In this document: positions 25,317-35,408 of the stretch, piece by piece
Position numbering within the stretch: the stretch's first letter is position 1
Layout: every line of letters begins with the position of its first letter
Notes under the pieces: generated by a model
Database searches by the model: none
What the model was told of the DNA's origin: nothing
The model's input: only the letters and a program-made list of their open reading frames with translations
Assembly (NCBI RefSeq): GCF_006442815.1
Contig: NZ_VFVL01000011.1
Coordinates: 103,502 to 167,501, forward strand
Direction: 5' to 3'
Source of the DNA: Mesorhizobium sp. B2-4-3
Lineage (GTDB): Bacteria; Pseudomonadota; Alphaproteobacteria; Rhizobiales; Rhizobiaceae
DNA length: 64,000 nucleotides
Translations under genes and position numbers: made by a program

Positions 25317-26345
25317 TTGACCAAGCCGCGTTCCCGTCGTGGCGGCGGCCGTCCGACCATTGCCGATGTGGCGAGCAAGGCCGGTGTCGGCGCGATCACC
25401 GTGTCGCGGGCGCTGCGTGAGCCCGGGCGGGTGTCGGAAGACCTTCGACGGCAGATACAGGCCGCGGTCGACGAACTTGGCTACGTGCCTGACCCGAATG
25501 CCCGCGCGCTTGCCTCGGCGCGCGCCGAGGTGTTCGGCGTGCTGGTGCCTTCGCTGACCAACAACGTCTTCGCCGAAGTGGTGCGCGGCATCTATGACAG
25601 CCTTTCCAACAGCCCGTTCCGCATCCAGATCGGCAACACCCATTATTCGGGCCTTGAGGAAGAGCGGCTGTTGCAGGTCTTCGGCTCGCAACGTCCAGCG
25701 GCGCTGATCGTGGCCGGCATCGACCAGACGCCCAGCGCGCGACGACTGCTGGAGAATGCCGGCTGCCCGGTGGTGCAGGTGATGGAGACCGGGCCGGATC
25801 CGGTCGACATGATGGTCGGCTTCTCACATTTCGACGGCGGCAGGACCGCCACCGAACACCTCCTTGAAGCCGGATACCGCAAGATCGGCTTCATCGGCGC
25901 GCGGATGGATCCGCGTTCGCAGCGACGCCTTGCCGGCTACCGCGCCGCCATGGAGGCCGCCGGCCTGTTCGACGCGCGGCTGATCACCACAACGCCGGTG
26001 CCGTCAAGCGTGACGCTCGGGCGCGAATTGTTCCGCGACGCGCTGGCCAAGATGCCGACGCTGGACGGCGTGTTCTGCAACAATGACGATATCGCGCTCG
26101 GCGTTCTGTTCGAATGCCATCGCGCGTCGATCGACGTGCCGAAGCAGATCGGCATTGTCGGTTTCAACGATCTCGACATGATGCAGGTGTCGTTTCCTTC
26201 AATAACCAGCGTGCGCACGCATCGCTATGAAATCGGCACGCGCGCCGTCGCCCTCGCGCTTGCGGCTATCGCCGGAAACCGGCCGGAACAGCGGATCGCC
26301 GACCTCGGTTTCGAGCTCGTACGGCGCGAGAGCACCGCGCGCTGA
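25317..26345 (+). CDS. LacI family transcriptional regulator (GntR-gluconate type)
   Basis: A 342-residue LacI-type repressor starting at TTG 25317; no ATG or GTG fits better and a G-rich stretch precedes it. The helix-turn-helix and hinge are TIADVASKAGVGAITVSRALREP (residues 14-36) and NARALASARAEVFGVLVPSL. The rest is a periplasmic-binding-protein-like sensor domain (IGIVGFNDLDMMQVSFPSITSVRT). It is immediately upstream of sugar system 3, which ends in gluconokinase, and the palindrome ATGGTAGCGCTACCAT lies 43 bases after its stop. It probably represses that operon, with a gluconate-like sugar acid as inducer. Confidence 0.92.
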   Translation: MTKPRSRRGGGRPTIADVASKAGVGAITVSRALREPGRVSEDLRRQIQAAVDELGYVPDPNARALASARAEVFGVLVPSLTNNVFAEVVRGIYDSLSNSPFRIQIGNTHYSGLEEERLLQVFGSQRPAALIVAGIDQTPSARRLLENAGCPVVQVMETGPDPVDMMVGFSHFDGGRTATEHLLEAGYRKIGFIGARMDPRSQRRLAGYRAAMEAAGLFDARLITTTPVPSSVTLGRELFRDALAKMPTLDGVFCNNDDIALGVLFECHRASIDVPKQIGIVGFNDLDMMQVSFPSITSVRTHRYEIGTRAVALALAAIAGNRPEQRIADLGFELVRRESTAR

Positions 26346-26374
26346 GCGCGCGGAAAAAATGTCGAAGGCGACGC

Positions 26375-26403
26375 TTTACAGCCCTATATGGTAGCGCTAC
26401 CAT
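26375..26403 (+). promoter_or_regulatory. LacI-type operator overlapping a promoter for system 3
   Basis: ATGGTAGCGCTACCAT at 26388-26403 is a perfect 16-bp palindrome with the central CG typical of LacI-family operators. TTTACA at 26375-26380 and TACCAT at 26398-26403 are spaced 17 bases apart, so the operator would cover the spacer and the -10 box, as expected for repression. The palindrome is directly seen; the promoter reading is inference. Confidence 0.78.
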
Positions 26404-26440
26404 TTGTCTGTAAAATCAACATCCGGCAAGGTTGGGAGGC

Positions 26441-26489
26441 TGTTTATTATACATAAGCAACAGTCTGCGCTTGTTTATTATGTATAATA
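26441..26489. promoter_or_regulatory. AT-rich inverted repeat upstream of system 3
   Basis: TATTATACATAA (26445-26456) and TTATGTATAATA (26478-26489) form a perfect 12-bp inverted repeat with a 21-base spacer. Each arm is itself close to the palindrome ATTATRYATAAT, and the two sites are 31 bases apart, three helical turns. TGTTTATTAT also repeats directly at 26441 and 26472. It is a strong candidate for a second regulator's paired sites in a leader of very low GC. Confidence 0.6.
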
Positions 26490-26637
26490 TGATAGTTTTC
26501 TAAATTGCCGGGAACGTTGAGGGGAAGAGGATCAGGGCGACGCGGCCGTCCTGCGAGGGCGTTGGTTCGCCGGAGAATGCCGGCTGGCAATCGCCCAAGA
26601 TTCATAACAAGCAGAACTGCAACTGGGAGGAATATCG

Positions 26638-27762
26638 ATGATCAAGTCACTCGTTGGTGGCGTCATTGCCGCCACTGCATTCGTCATGCTGAGCTCGTCG
26701 GCGATCGCCGGACCTGAAGTGGTCAAGGGACCCGCGGCCGAGCCGGATTGCTTCGCGCCCTGGGCGGCCGACACGCAGTTTTTCAAGTTTCCGAAGAAAG
26801 ACGGTCCTTACCGTATCGCGCTTGCCAACGGCTACATCGCCAACACCTGGCGCATCCAGATGATCCAGACGGCCAAGGCCTATGCGGCGCAACCCGATGT
26901 CGCCAAGAAGCTCAAGGAATTCAAGGTCGTGTCGACCGGTGAGGATGTGCCGGCGCAGATTTCGGCGATCAACAACTTCATCGATTCCGGCTTTGACGCG
27001 ATCGTCGTCAACGCACAGAATCCGACCGCCTTCGGGCCGGTCATCAAGCGAGCCAAGGAAGCGGGCGTCGTGCTTGTCGCCTTCGACAACATCCTCGACA
27101 CCAAGGACGCCATCAACGTCAATGTCGACCAGAAGGGCCTCGGCGAGCTCTGGGGCAAATGGCTGGTCGCGCATGTGCCGAATGGCGGCAAGGTGCTCGA
27201 GGTGCGCGGCGTCGCCGGTACTTCCGTCGACACCGATCGCCACAACGGCATCCATGAGGTGCTCGACGGTTCCGGCAAGAAGTGGGCAGTCACCGAGGTC
27301 GTCGGCAAGTGGGATGACGGCGTGGCGCAGAAGGCCACGGCCGATGCGATCGCCACCAGCGGCCCCTTCGACGGCATCACCGGGCAGGGCGGCGACACCG
27401 GCATCGTGCAGGCGATGATGGACGCCAAGCATCCGTTCGTGCCGTTTGGCGGCGAGACGGAAAACGGCTTCCGCAAATTCTGCGCCGCGCATGCCGGCGA
27501 CGGGCTGAAATGCTCGTCCGCCGGTACCGGTCCGGCCCAGGTGGCGGTTGCCATCAAGACGGCAATTGCCGCGCTCGAAGGCAATGTCGTGCCGCAATCG
27601 GTCAAGCTGCCTTTGGCCATCGTCGAGGATCCGAACTTCAAGGCGGGTCAGGATTTCTTCCCCGACCAGTCCGACAATTTCTTCGTCGGCAATTCCTTCC
27701 CGACCTGCGGCATCAATTTCACCGCGCAGGAAATCATGGGCCAGACCAAGGAAAACAAATAG
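26638..27762 (+). CDS. Sugar ABC transporter substrate-binding protein (system 3)
   Basis: A 374-residue periplasmic binding protein with signal peptide MIKSLVGGVIAATAFVMLSS, cleaved near AIA-GPE. The start has GGGAGGA seven bases upstream. The mature protein has the ribose-binding-protein-like pattern YRIALANGYIANTWRIQMIQ, FDAIVVNAQNPTAF and VLVAFDNILDT. It is longer than RbsB (about 290) because of an N-terminal extension with a cysteine (PDCFAPWA) and a C-terminal tail with PTCGINF. It is the first gene of system 3, behind the LacI operator, and is followed by a stem-loop at 27771-27801. The gluconokinase at the operon end suggests a gluconate-like or aldonic acid ligand. Confidence 0.9.
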   Translation: MIKSLVGGVIAATAFVMLSSSAIAGPEVVKGPAAEPDCFAPWAADTQFFKFPKKDGPYRIALANGYIANTWRIQMIQTAKAYAAQPDVAKKLKEFKVVSTGEDVPAQISAINNFIDSGFDAIVVNAQNPTAFGPVIKRAKEAGVVLVAFDNILDTKDAINVNVDQKGLGELWGKWLVAHVPNGGKVLEVRGVAGTSVDTDRHNGIHEVLDGSGKKWAVTEVVGKWDDGVAQKATADAIATSGPFDGITGQGGDTGIVQAMMDAKHPFVPFGGETENGFRKFCAAHAGDGLKCSSAGTGPAQVAVAIKTAIAALEGNVVPQSVKLPLAIVEDPNFKAGQDFFPDQSDNFFVGNSFPTCGINFTAQEIMGQTKENK

Positions 27763-27770
27763 TCTGACCG

Positions 27771-27801
27771 GACAGTGCCGCGGCGAGCCCGCGGCACTGT
27801 C
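27771..27801 (+). terminator. Intra-operon stem-loop after the system 3 binding-protein gene
   Basis: Perfect 13-bp stem GACAGTGCCGCGG / CCGCGGCACTGTC with loop CGAGC and no T tract. It lies 8 bases after the binding-protein stop and 35 bases before the ATPase gene. It probably stabilises or partly terminates the transcript, as at 3183-3208 and 58969-58994. Confidence 0.72.
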
Positions 27802-27836
27802 TCCTATCGCCAAATCGAAACCGGCCGGGAGGGCTG

Positions 27837-29377
<1,541 letters not shown>

Positions 29378-29381
<4 letters not shown>

Positions 29382-30358
29382 AGGATTGGCGCTACTGGCT
29401 GGCCGAACAACGCGGAACGCTGCTCGCCTTCGGCATCTTCATCGCCATGTTCGCGATCTACAGCGGAAACCATCCGGCCGGCTTTACCGCCAATGTCGTG
29501 CAGACGGCCGCCAACAAGGGCGTGCTGCTCGCCTTCGTTGCCATGGCGCAGACATTGGTGGTGATCACTGCCGGCATCGACCTTTCCGTCGGCATGATCT
29601 TCACGTTGACCAACTGCATGGCTTCATGGCTGGTGATCGGCACTGGCCTGGAGACGGCTTTCGGCGTGTTGGCGGTGCTCGGCACCGGACTCATCTGCGG
29701 GGCGGTCAACGGCGCCATCGTCATCTACGGCCGGCTGCAGCCGATCGTTGCCACCATCGCTACAGGTGCCGTTTTTTTTGGCCTGGCGTTGCTTTTGCGC
29801 CCCGTTCCGGGCGGTTCGGTCAACGAGGACCTTGCCGATTTCCTGACCGGGCGTTTCTTCGGCGTCGTGCCGGCGAGCCTTGTCGCTCTGCTCGTCGTCG
29901 TGCTGGTCATCTGGGTGCCGTTCAGCCGTTCAGAGTTCGGCCGCGCGGCCTATGCCGCCGGCTCGTCGGAGACAGCGGCCTACATGTCCGGCGTGCCGAT
30001 CCGGCGCGGCAAGTTTTTCGCCTATGTGCTGGCCGGGTTGCTTGCATCGATCGGCGGCCTGTTTCTCACTTTCTTCACCTATACGGGTGAGGCGGCCTAT
30101 GCCAGCGGCAACGCCTATACGCTGTTCTCTATCGCGGCCGTCGTGCTGGGCGGCGTTTCGCTGTTCGGCGGCAAGGGCAGCGCAATCGGCGCGATCTTCG
30201 GCGCGCTTGCCTTCCGCACCATCGGCGACCTGTTGTTCGTCTTCGATTTCGATCCGCTCTGGCAGCCGCTGTTCCAGGGCGTTATCCTGTTGATCGCGGT
30301 CAGTCTGGGCGCCTTCGCGCTGTTTCGGGTGCGCAACCGGCTGGAGTGGTTCCTGTGA
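29378..30358 (+). CDS. Sugar ABC transporter permease 1 (system 3)
   Basis: A 326-residue ribose-type permease starting at GTG 29378 within the GTGA overlap with the ATPase gene. Motifs: VAMAQTLVVITAGIDLSVGM near residue 60, GSSETAAYMSGVPIRRGK, and VVLGGVSLFGGKGSAIGA. About 9-10 membrane segments are evident. It pairs with the second permease to form a heterodimeric channel, as two-permease systems of this class usually do. Confidence 0.92.
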
Positions 30359-31341
30359 GCGAAACGACACTCGGTGGCCTTGCCGGCCGCATGCCCAAAT
30401 TCATCCGCCGCGCCGACCCGGCCGTGCTGACGGCCTTTGCCTGCATCGTGATCCTGCTTCTGCTTGGCAGCCTCTATTCGCGCAGCTTCCTGTCGCCGGA
30501 ATATCTGCTGCAGCAGTTGAAGGTCGCATCCTTCCTCGGTGTCATAGCAACCGGCATGATGCTGGTCGTCCTGCTCGGCCAGATCGACCTCTCCGTGCCA
30601 TGGGCCGTGGCGGCAGGCGCCATGATGGCCTGCGCGGCGGCTGCCTATGGGCCGGTCGGCATTGCTCTCGCCATTCCCTTCGGCGTCCTGTGCGGCGTGG
30701 CGATCGGCATCGTCAACGGCGTCGGTGTCGCCTATCTGCGCATCCCCTCGATGATCATTACCTTGGCCACAAACGCCGTCGCGCAAGGGCTGATGGTGGT
30801 CTATACCGGCGGCTTCTCGCCACAGGATTCGGCGACGGCGGCGATGCGCTATCTGGCGACCGGTTTCACCATTCCGGCCGTTCCCAATGCGGTCATCATC
30901 TGGGCGCTGATCGGGGCCGCGATGGTCTTCATTCTGACCCGCACCAGCTTCGGCCGCGCCGTCTACGGCATCGGCAACCGCGAGCGCGCCGCCTACCTTT
31001 CCGGCATCGACACGCGCCGCATCGTGATGATCGCCTTTGCCGTCTCCGGCGGACTGTCGGCCTTTGGCGGCGTGCTTTTGGCCGGCTACGCATCCAAGGC
31101 GGCGCAATCCATGGGCGATGCCTATCTCCTGCCGTCGATCGCCGCCGTCGTGCTGGGTGGCACGTCGATCCTGGGCGGGCGCGGCTCCTATCTGGGCACG
31201 GTGGCCGGTGTGATCCTGATCACGCTCCTGCAATCCATCCTCTCGGTCATGCAGATGCCCGAGGCCGGACGGCAGATCATCTATGGTGTCGTCATCGTCG
31301 CCATGCTCCTGCTCTACGGGCGCGCGCCGGCAAGCCGCTGA
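30355..31341 (+). CDS. Sugar ABC transporter permease 2 (system 3)
   Basis: A 328-residue permease. GTG 30355, in a GTGA overlap with the first permease, is the preferred start; another GTG three codons upstream is possible. Motifs: GVIATGMMLVVLLGQIDLSV near residue 65, IGNRERAAYLSGIDTRR, and VVLGGTSILGGRGSYLGT. The GQIDLSV variant in place of GGIDLSVGS is typical of the second permease in such pairs. It lies 44 bases before gluconokinase. Confidence 0.92.
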   Translation: MSETTLGGLAGRMPKFIRRADPAVLTAFACIVILLLLGSLYSRSFLSPEYLLQQLKVASFLGVIATGMMLVVLLGQIDLSVPWAVAAGAMMACAAAAYGPVGIALAIPFGVLCGVAIGIVNGVGVAYLRIPSMIITLATNAVAQGLMVVYTGGFSPQDSATAAMRYLATGFTIPAVPNAVIIWALIGAAMVFILTRTSFGRAVYGIGNRERAAYLSGIDTRRIVMIAFAVSGGLSAFGGVLLAGYASKAAQSMGDAYLLPSIAAVVLGGTSILGGRGSYLGTVAGVILITLLQSILSVMQMPEAGRQIIYGVVIVAMLLLYGRAPASR

Positions 31342-31385
31342 CCGTGGATGAGGCGAGCGCAAGACCGCAGACCTTGGAGCTTCGC

Positions 31386-31889
31386 ATGAACGATCTTCGG
31401 ACGGCGCCGGCCATCGTCGTGATGGGTGTTGCTGGTTGCGGCAAGACGGCTGTCGGCGAGGCGCTCGCCAAGGCTCTCAGCGCCGACTTCATCGAAGGAG
31501 ACAGGCTGCATCCGCCGGAGAACGTGGCGCGCATGGCGCGCGGCGAGCCGCTGACGGACGCGCTGCGCGAGGGCTGGCTCGACGCCATAGGCGAGCGTAT
31601 CGCGGCGTCCGTCGCTGGCGGACGGACAGCCTTGGCGGCCTGCTCGGCGCTGAAACGCGCCTACCGCGACCGGCTGAGCCGCTTCTGTCCCGACACAGTC
31701 TTCCTCTATCTGAAGATCGACCGCGAGACCGCCTGGCACCGGGTCGCCAATCGCAAGGGCCATTTCATGCCCGCAAGCCTGGTCGACAGCCAGTTCGCCA
31801 CGCTGGAAGAACCTGCCGCGGACGAACGGGCCGTGACGGTCGACGGAACGCGAAGTGTTGCCGAGATCCTGAAAGAGATCGTTGGTTGA
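31386..31889 (+). CDS. gntK: Gluconokinase (GntK-type)
   Basis: A 167-residue P-loop kinase of the GntK family, phosphorylating gluconate to 6-phosphogluconate in the cytoplasm. The P-loop is VMGVAGCGKTAVGEALA (12-28). The family block EGDRLHPPENVARMARGEPL follows, and later come CSALKRAYRDRLR-type and FMPASLVDSQFATLEEP stretches. The ATG at 31386 has GGAG eight bases upstream; the frame is open earlier but overlaps the permease gene. As last gene of the LacI-controlled operon it implies that the transporter feeds a gluconate-like acid into the Entner-Doudoroff or pentose phosphate route. Confidence 0.93.
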   Translation: MNDLRTAPAIVVMGVAGCGKTAVGEALAKALSADFIEGDRLHPPENVARMARGEPLTDALREGWLDAIGERIAASVAGGRTALAACSALKRAYRDRLSRFCPDTVFLYLKIDRETAWHRVANRKGHFMPASLVDSQFATLEEPAADERAVTVDGTRSVAEILKEIVG

Positions 31890-31905
31890 CGCGGTCTCGG
31901 GCGTT

Positions 31906-33051
31906 TCAGGCGCCGTCATTGCCAATCGCGGCCTCGGTTGGCCGCTCGGTCAGCCGCACGGCGCTCGACCAGGCCATCATCTGCTGCGGACAGAATTCGA
32001 GCGTTTCCAGCATATGGTCGCGCTTCGACAGGATGTATCCCGCCTGAACGACGAGGTTTTTCGCCGCGGTGTCCCTTGCCGGCGACGCCGCCGCTTGTGG
32101 CCCAGCGCTGAGCTCGCCGACGATCGCCCGATACTGGCGAAAGGGCACAGTCTCGATCGTCGCCATATGAAACAGCGCGGCACCGGCACGCGCGGCGAAG
32201 TTTGCAGGCGCCGAGGCGAGGTGGGTCCAGCCGCGCTCGCCCATAGCGGCCTCGGCGAAGGCGGAGCCGGCATAGACGGTGTTGGTCATCAGCACCACGC
32301 CGTTCGCTTTCAGCACTTTCTGGATGCGCGTGGTGACCTGATAGGCGTCGGTACGCTCAAAGACGATCCGGCTTTTCAGAAAGCGGTTCTCGACCTTGAC
32401 CAGCGGCGGGTTGATCACGCGGAAGCCGAACTTGCTTGGCGACAAGCCGTGGTACTGGGCGCTTACCTGATGGCTATCGACGCCGGCCTCATGCAGCGCG
32501 CGCTTGCCCATGATCGTCTGCGCCGTGAACTGGTCGCACCAGATGATGGCGCCGCGCCCGTTGCGCAAGGCTTGTTGCAGAGCCTCGAGGCCTTCCAGCC
32601 GGATCGCCGGGGACCAGCGCCAGCTGGCGACGAGATGCGCCGCAAGCGTCAGCCGCCGGCGGTGAATGGCGGCGAGTTGGGCTTCGAACATGCTTTTCGT
32701 GTCGACGCCATCGCCGAGCACGGCCTTCACCGCCACGTCGTAACGGGCAAAGTCCTTGCGGAAGTGGCGCTTGCGCCTGAGCCTGGACACCCAGCCGCAG
32801 ATCGGGCTCCACCATGAGACCGGCAGCACCGCCGCGACGCCGAGATAGAAGCAGGACAGCAGGCTCTCGCGCAGGTCCCGATTGGTGAAGCGGCGCAATT
32901 TTCCGGGGCGGACAACCTTGCGGCTGAAGAAGCGAACGGACTCGTCGCGTTCCGGCACCGGCACGTCGGCAATGATCTCGGTGTGATAGATGTCGTTCGA
33001 CGATGGCTGCCGGCTGGCCCTGCGGGAATTGCCAAGCCAAGGCAGCCTCAT
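31906..33051 (-). CDS. Lysophospholipid-acyltransferase-like (LpxL-fold) protein, unusual active site
   Basis: A 381-residue protein with one likely membrane segment at about residues 67-88. The C-terminal two-thirds resembles the LpxL/HtrB acyltransferase fold in order: EALQQALRNGRGAIIWCDQF (normally ending HFGNWE), then LKANGVVLMTNTVYAGS and FAARAGAALFHMATIE (normally a TGA-PV-P pattern). The catalytic His-x4-Glu/Asp motif is not obvious; WCDQF stands in its place. It may use a different catalytic residue or have another activity. It converges on gluconokinase and is encoded behind the Rrf2 regulator with a gap of 163 bases. Family assignment is by pattern only. Confidence 0.5.
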   Translation of the reverse strand: MRLPWLGNSRRASRQPSSNDIYHTEIIADVPVPERDESVRFFSRKVVRPGKLRRFTNRDLRESLLSCFYLGVAAVLPVSWWSPICGWVSRLRRKRHFRKDFARYDVAVKAVLGDGVDTKSMFEAQLAAIHRRRLTLAAHLVASWRWSPAIRLEGLEALQQALRNGRGAIIWCDQFTAQTIMGKRALHEAGVDSHQVSAQYHGLSPSKFGFRVINPPLVKVENRFLKSRIVFERTDAYQVTTRIQKVLKANGVVLMTNTVYAGSAFAEAAMGERGWTHLASAPANFAARAGAALFHMATIETVPFRQYRAIVGELSAGPQAAASPARDTAAKNLVVQAGYILSKRDHMLETLEFCPQQMMAWSSAVRLTERPTEAAIGNDGA

Positions 33052-33214
33052 GCGTCAGAGCCCTGTTTCATCCTCCCAGCCGCTTTACTGCGTCCGCGGT
33101 AGACTGGCAACCGAGGGCGACAAGTCGGGCCGGCGACTTGTCGTTGGGCGCAATTGCGGACGGAAGGCTGCGGCGAAAGGCGGAACCTGGCGGCTACCGC
33201 TTCCTCGAATTGCT

Positions 33215-33664
33215 TCAAATCTGGGAGGTGAGCTCCGCCGGAAAATCGTCGTTGTCGGCGTCGCGCATGGCGGCGAGGCTGCGGTTGTCGAGCACCTCGG
33301 CGATTGCCTGGCGCACTTCCAGCATCATATGGCGGACTTGGCAGGTGGCCTCGTCGCAATCCTCGCAACGCTGGTATTGCGTGCGGCTGGCGCAAGGGAT
33401 CGGCGCCAGCGGGCCGTCGAGCACGCGCACGACATGGCCGATCTTGATCTCGGAAGCGGGGCGGGCGAGGCGGTAACCGCCTTCCTTGCCCTTGCGGCTC
33501 TGGACGAAACCGGCATTGCGTAATTCGCCCAGGATCGCATCCAGGAATTTCTTCGGGATGTTGTTGGCGACGGCGATGTCGTTGACGAATGCAAGCTGGC
33601 CAGCCGGCAGGCCGGAAAGATGCACGAGGGCCTTGAGGCCGTATTTGCCTTTTTTGGTCAGCAT
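33215..33664 (-). CDS. Rrf2 family transcriptional regulator
   Basis: A 149-residue regulator. The N-terminal winged helix is MLTKKGKYGLKALVHLSGL, ... VANNIPKKFLDAILGELRNAGFV, SRKGKEGGYRLARP. It has cysteines C91, C100, C103 and C108 with H112, roughly where IscR holds its iron-sulfur cluster (C92, C98, C104, H107), so it may sense Fe-S status or cysteine supply. The flanking sulfate-binding protein and cysTWA genes suggest control of sulfur uptake, like CymR- or CysR-type Rrf2 proteins. That link is inference from neighbours. Confidence 0.9.
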   Translation of the reverse strand: MLTKKGKYGLKALVHLSGLPAGQLAFVNDIAVANNIPKKFLDAILGELRNAGFVQSRKGKEGGYRLARPASEIKIGHVVRVLDGPLAPIPCASRTQYQRCEDCDEATCQVRHMMLEVRQAIAEVLDNRSLAAMRDADNDDFPAELTSQI

Positions 33665-33868
33665 GCCCGATTCAGTTCATCAAACCCCAATGCGCCTGCA
33701 TCTGGCGGTTGTTTGTGTGCAAATCATGACAGTTTGACCGCCTGATGCCGTCTGGCCCAATAATTCGCCCCGCAGCTTAGGCACAAACGCGTTGATTCTT
33801 CGTAACGTTTTTCACGTTGGGGGTTGGGATTTCCCCTGCGAACTCATGCAACCCCGCTTGCATGAAGA

Positions 33869-33887
33869 AAGCCGGCAAAGCCGGCTT
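33869..33887 (-). terminator. Terminator of the solo sulfate-binding-protein gene
   Basis: Stem AAGCCGGC / GCCGGCTT with a 3-base loop. On the minus strand it is followed by TCTTC, and on the plus strand by CCTTGCTCTTTTT. It lies 28 bases past the stop of the gene ending at 33916. Confidence 0.7.
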
Positions 33888-33915
33888 CCTTGCTCTTTTT
33901 GATTGTGGAGCTTTT

Positions 33916-34902
33916 TCAGCGGCTGCCGTAGGCCTGATCGAGCAGCCCGCCGGCGGCGAAATGCTCCTTCTGTACTCTGTCCCAGCCGCCAAAGACTTCC
34001 TCAACAGTCAGTAGCCGGACGTCCGGGAAGTCGGCCTTGTGCTTGGCGGCCACAGAGGCGTCGCGAACCCGCAGGCCGTTCTCGGCGGCAATGTCCTGGC
34101 CTTCCGGCGTGTAGAGAAAGTCGAGATAGGACTTGGCGAGATCGCGGCTGCCATGCTCGTCGGCAACCGTGTCGACGATCGCTACCGGGAACTCGGCCAG
34201 CAGGCTGACCGAAGGCGTGACCTGCTCGAACTTGTCGTCGCCATACTCCTTGCGGATGCCGCGCGTCTCCGACTCGAAGGTGATCAGCACGTCGCCGATC
34301 TCGCGCTGGACGAAACTGGTGGTGGCGGCGCGGCCGCCGGTGTCGAAGATCGGCACGTTGTTGAAGAGCTTGGTGATGAACTCCTTCACCTTGGCGTCGT
34401 CGCCCTTGAAGGCTTCCTTGGCGTAGGCGGCGGCGGCGAGATAGGTGTAGCGCGCATTGCCCGACGTCTTCGGATTGGGGAAGATCACCTGCACGTCGTC
34501 ACGCACCAGATCGTTCCAGTCCTTGATGTGCTTGGGATTGCCGGCGCGCACCAGGAAGGACGGCAGCGAATAGAAGGGCGAGGCGTTGTCCGGGAAATCT
34601 TTCTGCCAATCGGCTGAGACCAGTCCTTTCTTGACCAGGAAATCGACGTCGGTGACCTGGTTGAAGGTGACGACATCGGCACCAAGGCCTTCGGCGATCG
34701 CGCGCGCCTGCGCCGAGGTGCCGGCATGCGACTGATCGACGGTGACGCCGGGGTGCTTGGCGATGAAGGCCTTGTTGACGTCGACGAACAGCTCGCGGCC
34801 GACGTCATAGGACGCATTCAAAAGCTTGTCGGCCGACCAGGCTTGGGAGGACGCGAGGACGAGACCGGCAAAAGCTGCAATGCCGAGCAACAGACGCTTC
34901 AT
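33916..34902 (-). CDS. Sulfate ABC transporter substrate-binding protein (solo copy)
   Basis: A 328-residue periplasmic sulfate/thiosulfate-binding protein of the Sbp/CysP family. The signal peptide is MKRLLLGIAAFAGLVLAS, with cleavage near AWS-ADK. The start at 34902 has GGAG upstream; the frame is open for 15 more codons but without a better start. Family signatures are NASYDVGRELF, DQSHAGTSAQARAI, DWNDLVRDDVQVIFPNPKTSGNARY and a C-terminal FGGWDRVQKEHF. It clearly resembles the protein encoded at 38883-39911 but stands apart from the permease genes, separated from them by vapBC. It may provide a second affinity or ligand range for the same CysTWA channel. Confidence 0.93.
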   Translation of the reverse strand: MKRLLLGIAAFAGLVLASSQAWSADKLLNASYDVGRELFVDVNKAFIAKHPGVTVDQSHAGTSAQARAIAEGLGADVVTFNQVTDVDFLVKKGLVSADWQKDFPDNASPFYSLPSFLVRAGNPKHIKDWNDLVRDDVQVIFPNPKTSGNARYTYLAAAAYAKEAFKGDDAKVKEFITKLFNNVPIFDTGGRAATTSFVQREIGDVLITFESETRGIRKEYGDDKFEQVTPSVSLLAEFPVAIVDTVADEHGSRDLAKSYLDFLYTPEGQDIAAENGLRVRDASVAAKHKADFPDVRLLTVEEVFGGWDRVQKEHFAAGGLLDQAYGSR

Positions 34903-35097
34903 GAAAAAGGGCTCCGAGGAAAATATGGCATTGGCGATGATAGCCATGGCGCTGTTGCGCGGCGAGATACGCGCGCCGGCTAGACGGCATCGCGGTGAGA
35001 AAAGTCATCGCCAGAACAGTCAGTTGTTAGGATTTCTTTCCAGGAAGAGTCATCGCGGGGCGATATCCATAGGCAAAAAGATTGCGTTTTGGCGCCT

Positions 35098-35120
35098 TGG
35101 CATATACATATGGCATATAC
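35098..35120. promoter_or_regulatory. Direct repeat at the vapBC promoter
   Basis: TGGCATATAC occurs twice, at 35098-35107 and 35111-35120, 13 bases apart and just ahead of the antitoxin start. Toxin-antitoxin pairs usually repress themselves through repeats at this position, so this is a candidate VapB operator. Confidence 0.55.
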
Positions 35121-35135
35121 AAAAGGAATGCCGTG

Positions 35136-35408
35136 ATGAGCCAACACCACAAGGCAACGACGCCGCCGAAGGAGGCAAAGCTGTTTCGCAACAACCGCAG
35201 CCAGGCGGTGCGGATTCCAGTCGAGTTCGAACTCCCCGGCGACAAGGTCCTGATCAGCCGCGAGGGCGACCGCCTTGTCATCGAGCCCATTCGTAGATCA
35301 GGTCTCACGGCGCTGCTCGCCCAGTGGGCGAAGGAAGCCCCGCTCGGTCCTGAGGATGACTTCCCTGAGATCAAGGATAGTCCCGTCAGACCCGAGGACA
35401 TTTTTTGA
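35136..35408 (+). CDS. vapB: VapB-type antitoxin
   Basis: A 90-residue antitoxin. The N-terminal half is an AbrB/MazE-like swapped-hairpin DNA-binding domain: AKLFRNNRSQAVRIPVEFEL then DKVLISREGDRLVIEPI. The C-terminal half (FPEIKDSPVRPEDIF) is the acidic segment expected to wrap the toxin. The ATG at 35136 follows AAAAGGA; a GTG directly before it is an alternative. Its stop overlaps the toxin start (TGATG), the standard coupled arrangement. Confidence 0.9.
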   Translation: MSQHHKATTPPKEAKLFRNNRSQAVRIPVEFELPGDKVLISREGDRLVIEPIRRSGLTALLAQWAKEAPLGPEDDFPEIKDSPVRPEDIF

